A stretch of 64,000 nt of DNA from Phialocephala subalpina. Lineage: Eukaryota; Ascomycota; Leotiomycetes; Helotiales; Mollisiaceae. Location: NCBI GenBank assembly GCA_900073065.1, contig FJOG01000008.1, forward strand, positions 225,631-289,630, given 5' to 3'. How positions within the stretch are numbered: position 1 is the stretch's first letter; each line of letters opens with the position of its first letter. The notes beneath the pieces are model-generated. The model saw only the letters and a program-made list of their open reading frames with translations, did not search any database and was not told the origin of the DNA. This document shows, in pieces, positions 59,750 to 64,000 of this stretch. A program made the translations under genes and the position numbers.

Positions 59750-60437
59750 AGCGATCAGTGAGAGCTGAGGAAGGGTAGGAAGGGTCTCGGAGCTTTGAGC
59801 CTAGCGAAGACGGGAGCTCAAGTCGGAAACTTGTGCCTGCCCATCGGCTACAGAATCTCTCAAGTCACCACTATATAGGCATTTTCAGGTTCTCAAAGCT
59901 CCTATCACGACTCAACGCCCCATAAATACGACATCCTCCTTTGCCGTAGAAAGGGGTCGCTACGAGCCCTCTCGCTTAGCGAGGATGGCTTAACTCCGAC
60001 GAACTTCGCCTTCAAGATGCAGCTTCAATTGCTGAACCTGACACAGAGTTCGTCAATTGGTTAGACACGGGGAAGAAGCGTGAAATCTGTAGATGATGCC
60101 ATGATAACTTTGATCACGACATGAGATAGGCGTTCATATAAGCATGTGTTCCCCTGGCCGTCCCGCTACGCTGCGGGGTAGCCGGCTTTCAAAAGTGGGG
60201 GATTATTTTGATACCAATTGATGGCAACACCAACCCTACTTTGTACAAATTATTGAAGATCAAATGGTCAATTGAGCACGCAATCAATGCAGACATTGTG
60301 AAACTTTCAACGGAAGTATATTTCCGCTCGCACTCTCGATCAAAGCTTAACCTCATCTCTTGCGATCTCTCAGTCTTCTCATCTCATAGCATCTCACAAC
60401 TCACTATATTTCGAAAATATACACATCACCCTACATA
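59750..60437. promoter_or_regulatory. Divergent promoter region between MFS and 2OG oxygenase
   Basis: A 688-bp bidirectional intergenic region. The 100 bp before 60438 are CT-rich, as in many fungal leaders. Shared control of the two genes is plausible from the layout; no specific factor site was assigned. Confidence 0.5.
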
Positions 60438-61670
60438 ATGGCACCGTCAGCTACTGGACCAACAGCCTATTCCACAAAGACCGACAAAGTCCTGGTCAAG
60501 CCATGGAGTCGTCCTTCCCCAACTAAAGAAGACCTCGATTGGGCACCACTCGTAAAGATCGACCTCTCACGCTTTGACGAACCAGGAGGAAAACAAGAAC
60601 TCGCCAAACAACTCTACCACGCCGTCACGGAAGTTGGATTCTGGGTAGTGGTCAATACCGGTCTCGACGATGAGCGAGTCCTACGACAATTCAGCATCGG
60701 CAACACATTTTTCAAAGAACCTCTTGAGGAGAAACGTACTATACCCTGCAATTTTGCTGAAGGGGAGTACTTTGGTTATCGTGAAAACTCGAGATGGGTT
60801 GGTGACACTGGAGTTAAGGAGAACATCGAAATGGTTCGCATTTTCTCCCAACCAGCGACCCAGTTGCTAACCATATCAAGCTCAACATCCCAAAGGCCAT
60901 ACCAGCCCTCGCCAACGAACCAAAACACGAAATCGTCCGCCAAAACTGGGCTGAGATCGCAGCTTTCCATCGTGACGTCTGGGAGAAAGTAGCTCGTAAA
61001 CTATTCGTGCTCATCGCCATCATTCTCGAGCTTCCTGAAAACTACCTTGCAGATGCACATGCTTATGATGAGGAATCTGATGACCATCTTCGTTACATGA
61101 TTTATAATGTTCGGACTCAAGATGAATGGGATCGTGCACAGGCTTATTCGAAAGGCGGACATACTGATTTTGGGAGTTTGACTTTGTTGTTCTCGCAGCA
61201 TGTTGCGGGTTTGCAGATTCGGACGCCGGAGGGGGAGTGGAAGTATGTGAAGCCGGTTGAAGGTGGTATCACTTGCAATGCTGCTGATACTTTAACCTTT
61301 TTGACCAAAGGTCAGCATCACGCTCATCCAGAACTCCGATTGCCAACTCATGATTTCCACAGGTTTCGTAAAATCGACTGTCCATAGGGTCGTCACCCCA
61401 CCAAAAGACCAGATTCAAATTCCACGACTTGGATTGCTGTACTTCAGCAGACCAGGAGCAAATGCACCCATGAAAGCTGTACCTTCGCCATTACTCGACC
61501 GTCTCGGACTCCTTACTGAGGAGGACAAAGATCCCAATCAACCCGTAGTCACAGGCACGGATTACGTTCGAGCACGCGTCAAGGACGTTCACTACAAGAC
61601 TGTGATAGATAAGCGTGAAGGTACTTCCTTCGAGTTCAAGGGCTTGAAAGTTCCCAACTACTACGACTAG
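60438..61670 (+). CDS. 2-oxoglutarate/Fe(II)-dependent oxygenase (IPNS-like)
   Basis: Exons 60438-60833, 60881-61310 and 61363-61670 give 377 residues. An N-terminal DIOX_N-type region (VKIDLSRFDEPGGKQELAKQLYHAVTEVGFW, read in parts) precedes the double-stranded beta-helix domain with the iron ligands HTD in GGHTDFGSLTLLF and the distal His in STVHRVV, then RLGLLYFSRPG, where Arg and Ser bind 2-oxoglutarate. All catalytic residues are present. The first intron has an unusual GTTCGC donor but a good GCTAAC branch site and restores the frame exactly. Family members hydroxylate or desaturate small molecules in secondary or purine metabolism; substrate unknown. It faces an ACS transporter, suggesting uptake plus oxidation of one compound. 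Confidence 0.9.
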
Positions 61671-61940
61671 ATTCGGGTTGTATCATGTAGATGAACAAGG
61701 CATCAGAAGACCAACGTGCACGTGTTGCCCCTTGATAATGGTCAGCTCTCGGTCTTTGACAGCCAAAAAAAAATAATGCAAGGCTAGTTACTTACTCGAT
61801 CGGAGCTTGAAAGAATCTTACAACAGCGTTGTAAGTGTTGCACTTTGCAATCAAAGCAATACAGTTATGGTGTCGAGCCTCCGCCTTACTACCCCGGGCG
61901 CGAAGCTAGTCATTCCACCGAACGTCGCCTCTGAAGTATG

Positions 61941-63083
61941 CTAGTACAGCTCATCGTCCCAATTTCTTCGATGCTCCACAGCTTGAACACTTGTTTCCCT
62001 CTTAATCGACTCTCCCACCATTTCTATTGTCTCGACTTCCTTCAAGTGAACCCATTCCTGACCTGTATCCATCCTAGCTTGCCCACCTGGCATTCCGTGT
62101 CCACCTGGAAGGTTTCCATTTGCACCATTCCAAGGATCAAAGAAAGCACTTCGGTCGTAGAAGGAATAAGAACTCATTGGAGGCATTTCTGGCATTTCTG
62201 GCATTTCGTCCGGAAGTTTGTATATCTCAACCCAACGCTCGCATGTTTTGCAATAATACTTCTCGACTTTCTTCAAGTACCGATCTCTGTCGTATGCGCT
62301 GAATGAAGATTCGCCAATATTAGGACTTTTTGGACTTGACGCCGGGTTTTCCGATATTTCTGAAGATGGTTTACTGGTACGACTAATCGAAGGCGAGGCT
62401 GATTCGTACACAACACCACATGTGCGGCAGAATTCTCGGACACGGCCTCCGGCAACAAGCAAAGCACGTGCAGTGGTTCGCGCACGTTTCTGGGGCGGTG
62501 GCAGAGCCACGACTTCAAAGTCTAGCCGTGCTTTTACGTGCGCTGCCGCCTCGTTATACGGATTATCGGAGGCGGGCGGTGATGCGTGACGTGCGGGAGG
62601 TGCTTCGGTAAGATGGACTTGACTGTCGGATGCGGTAAGATCCTGATCGTTTGGTTGATGACTATTCAATTCGGCAGACTTCAGGTTACAAAGCGAGCTG
62701 TAAAGACTTGGAGCTGGCGATGCAGGTATGTGAGCTGGCCTAGGTGGAATTGCTGGCATGGCATGTGGAATCGCGGGATTTTGATAACCAAGTGGTGGAA
62801 ATGATCCGTTTTGCTGCACGAAAGGAGGTGGAGGCATGTAAGCAGTTTGATGGTAAGGATATGGTAAATTGCCGTATACGGGAGGAAATCTTGCTGCAGG
62901 ATTGAATGAACGCCTACTTTGAGATACAGATGTGGCTAAATTTGGGGGATATTGATACCAAGGCGATGGCGGAGATCCATTTTGCTGTCCAGGAGGAGGA
63001 GGCACTTGAAAGCCTGGCCGAGGAGGAAATGAAAAACCGCCGCACCCGGGAGGGCCACCCATCGCAGGCATGAAGGGAAGCAT
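61941..63083 (-). CDS. Proline-rich hypothetical protein with paired CxxC motifs
   Basis: A single exon of 380 residues. The first 130 residues are Pro/Gly/Gln/Tyr-rich with repeated PPPP...QQNGS blocks (PPPPGQQNGSPP, PPPPFVQQNGSFPP), indicating disorder. Two CxxC pairs (CRTCGVVYES near 220 and YYCKTCERWVEIY near 280), spaced about 55 residues apart, could together bind zinc. A short MPEMPEMPPM run follows. No signal or membrane segment. No named family recognised; a protein- or nucleic-acid-binding role would be a guess. The long clean frame and internal repeats support coding. Confidence 0.75.
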   Translation of the reverse strand: MLPFMPAMGGPPGCGGFSFPPRPGFQVPPPPGQQNGSPPSPWYQYPPNLATSVSQSRRSFNPAARFPPVYGNLPYPYHQTAYMPPPPFVQQNGSFPPLGYQNPAIPHAMPAIPPRPAHIPASPAPSLYSSLCNLKSAELNSHQPNDQDLTASDSQVHLTEAPPARHASPPASDNPYNEAAAHVKARLDFEVVALPPPQKRARTTARALLVAGGRVREFCRTCGVVYESASPSISRTSKPSSEISENPASSPKSPNIGESSFSAYDRDRYLKKVEKYYCKTCERWVEIYKLPDEMPEMPEMPPMSSYSFYDRSAFFDPWNGANGNLPGGHGMPGGQARMDTGQEWVHLKEVETIEMVGESIKRETSVQAVEHRRNWDDELY

Positions 63084-63551
63084 ATTCTGTTGTGCTCAAT
63101 AAATAACTCCTTGGGGCCCTATTGATAAGTTGTGGATAGCGGCATGGAGATTTGGAGTGCGGGGGAGTCCAAGATATTTCACGCACCCTTCAACTTTAGG
63201 TGGGCTACGGCAAGTGGGGCTGTGCAAATGCACCTCGACGCCTCGTCGAGGTAGCCGGCCAATGACTATGAACACCAGAAACGATCGAGGAGCAAGGACC
63301 AATCAACGGAAGTTATATGCAAGGCAGATTTGAGGCTTGTAAGACTGGCACGATGATATGCCCTTCACAAAGGGACAGATTGCCGGTTTGGAAACGATGA
63401 ACAAAAGCGACGAACATTTGGAAAGAAGGAAATTTGATAGAACTTAGATGTAAGCAGAGGCACGAGACAATGTTCCGTCCTCTCAAGAACAACCTCATCA
63501 CAGCATTAATATCCGTACTTCCAATGTGTGTATCCTCGAGTTTCGCTAGCC
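63084..63551. other. Intergenic, no supported gene
   Basis: Short region between two minus-strand genes: the 5' flank of the proline-rich gene and the 3' flank of the monooxygenase gene. No supported feature. Confidence 0.4.
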
Positions 63552-64000
63552 TCAAAGCCTAGCCCTCACACCCATGACCCCCCTCACAACCTCCCCATCA
63601 AACCTTTCCAGCTCAAGAACCCTCCTCGTATCCTCCAAAACATCATAACTACACCTAATTAGCCATCAGCCCCGTCCCATTTTCAAATCACACTCACCCG
63701 TACAAAATCCTCGTGTGTTCTTCCCCACTCTCAATCCCCGTCTTCAACCAAGGTTTCTTCTTCACGAACTCCGCTTCGCGACCAAACACACACCCACTCA
63801 TACCCATGACTAACCCCATGCGCTCTTTTCGTATTTTTGAAAAGAGGTTGGGGCGTTGGTGCATTTGCGCGGGCGAGGTGAGGGGATAAGGGGAAGGAAG
63901 GGAGGTGGAGGAGTTGGTGGAGAAGAGGAGGGAGAGGGCGCCGATGTCTTCGAGGGTTTGGGAACCGCCTTGGCCTGTTGTTGGAAACATCTGCGAACAT
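63552..64000 (-). CDS. FAD-dependent monooxygenase, C-terminal part (5' end outside window)
   Basis: The exon from about 63990 begins MFPTTGQGGSQTLEDIGALS, the second FAD-binding motif of PHBH-type flavin monooxygenases (normally GDAAHPMxPxxGQGGxQ.xED). It directly follows a CGCAG acceptor, so an intron precedes it at the window edge. A 49-bp intron (63649-63697; GTGAGT donor, GTGTAG acceptor) joins ILYG to YDVLEDTRRVLELERFDG, with a stop at 63552. The N-terminal Rossmann motif lies beyond the window. Such enzymes hydroxylate aromatic rings with NAD(P)H and oxygen; substrate unknown. Confidence 0.85.

Noticed and set aside
1..64000. CRISPR arrays, bacterial-type operons or phage elements
   Set aside because: No regularly spaced repeats were seen, and gene structure is eukaryotic with introns; these feature types do not apply.

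Overview
The window looks like a contig section from a filamentous ascomycete (Pezizomycotina; a leotiomycete-like fungus fits, but the species cannot be named from this sequence). The signs are short introns of about 45-150 bp with GTA(A/T/C)GT donors and CTRAC/CTGAC branch sites, genes on both strands with large gaps between them, a HET-domain gene, and gene families confined to or typical of fungi (GT71, Ppo-type fatty-acid dioxygenase, Clr5, brefeldin-A-sensitivity-type membrane protein). Six nearly pure A+T islands, at about 8.8-10.06, 12.7-13.3, 19.6-20.2, 21.8-23.1, 30.4-30.9 and 40.7-41.9 kb, have the composition expected of repeats destroyed by repeat-induced point mutation (RIP). Two runs of N (30947-31603 and 42137-42565) are assembly gaps.

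Layout. 0-8.5 kb: the 3' part of an MFS transporter gene, a small hypothetical gene, a decayed sugar transporter, and an intact gene for a D-serine-dehydratase-like protein that has lost its active-site motifs. 10-24.5 kb, between AT islands: a HET-domain gene, a pseudo-esterase/patatin/zinc-finger gene with a damaged splice acceptor, and two related, damaged genes of an unnamed family with a BRCT-like domain; one copy ends in an SNF5-like zinc-finger motif. 24.8-30 kb: what looks like a decaying catabolic cluster, with a secreted metallo-beta-lactamase-fold hydrolase carrying a nonsense codon, a bacterial-type (NtaA/DszA) flavin monooxygenase pseudogene, and a divergent ACS-family transporter missing an internal segment.

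31-40 kb: two small Cys/His-rich paralogues, a three-exon hypothetical gene and a GT71 mannosyltransferase. 40.7-47.3 kb: repeats, with an AT island, a gap enclosed by an inverted repeat, an 86-bp tandem repeat and a 631-bp hAT-like MITE with a perfect 8-bp target duplication. Among them lie a Clr5-domain transcription factor and a remnant of a HET-NLR immune-type gene. 48-64 kb is the best-preserved part: a Ppo-type oxygenase with a dead P450 half, an eight-exon BRE4/FUSC-like membrane protein, an ACS-family transporter divergent from a 2-oxoglutarate oxygenase, a proline-rich protein and the 3' end of an FAD monooxygenase.

Together the window reads as an accessory, RIP-affected region in which nonself-recognition and catabolic genes are decaying beside intact metabolic genes. 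Exon boundaries were worked out by hand from splice motifs and frame continuity and have not been tested against transcripts.
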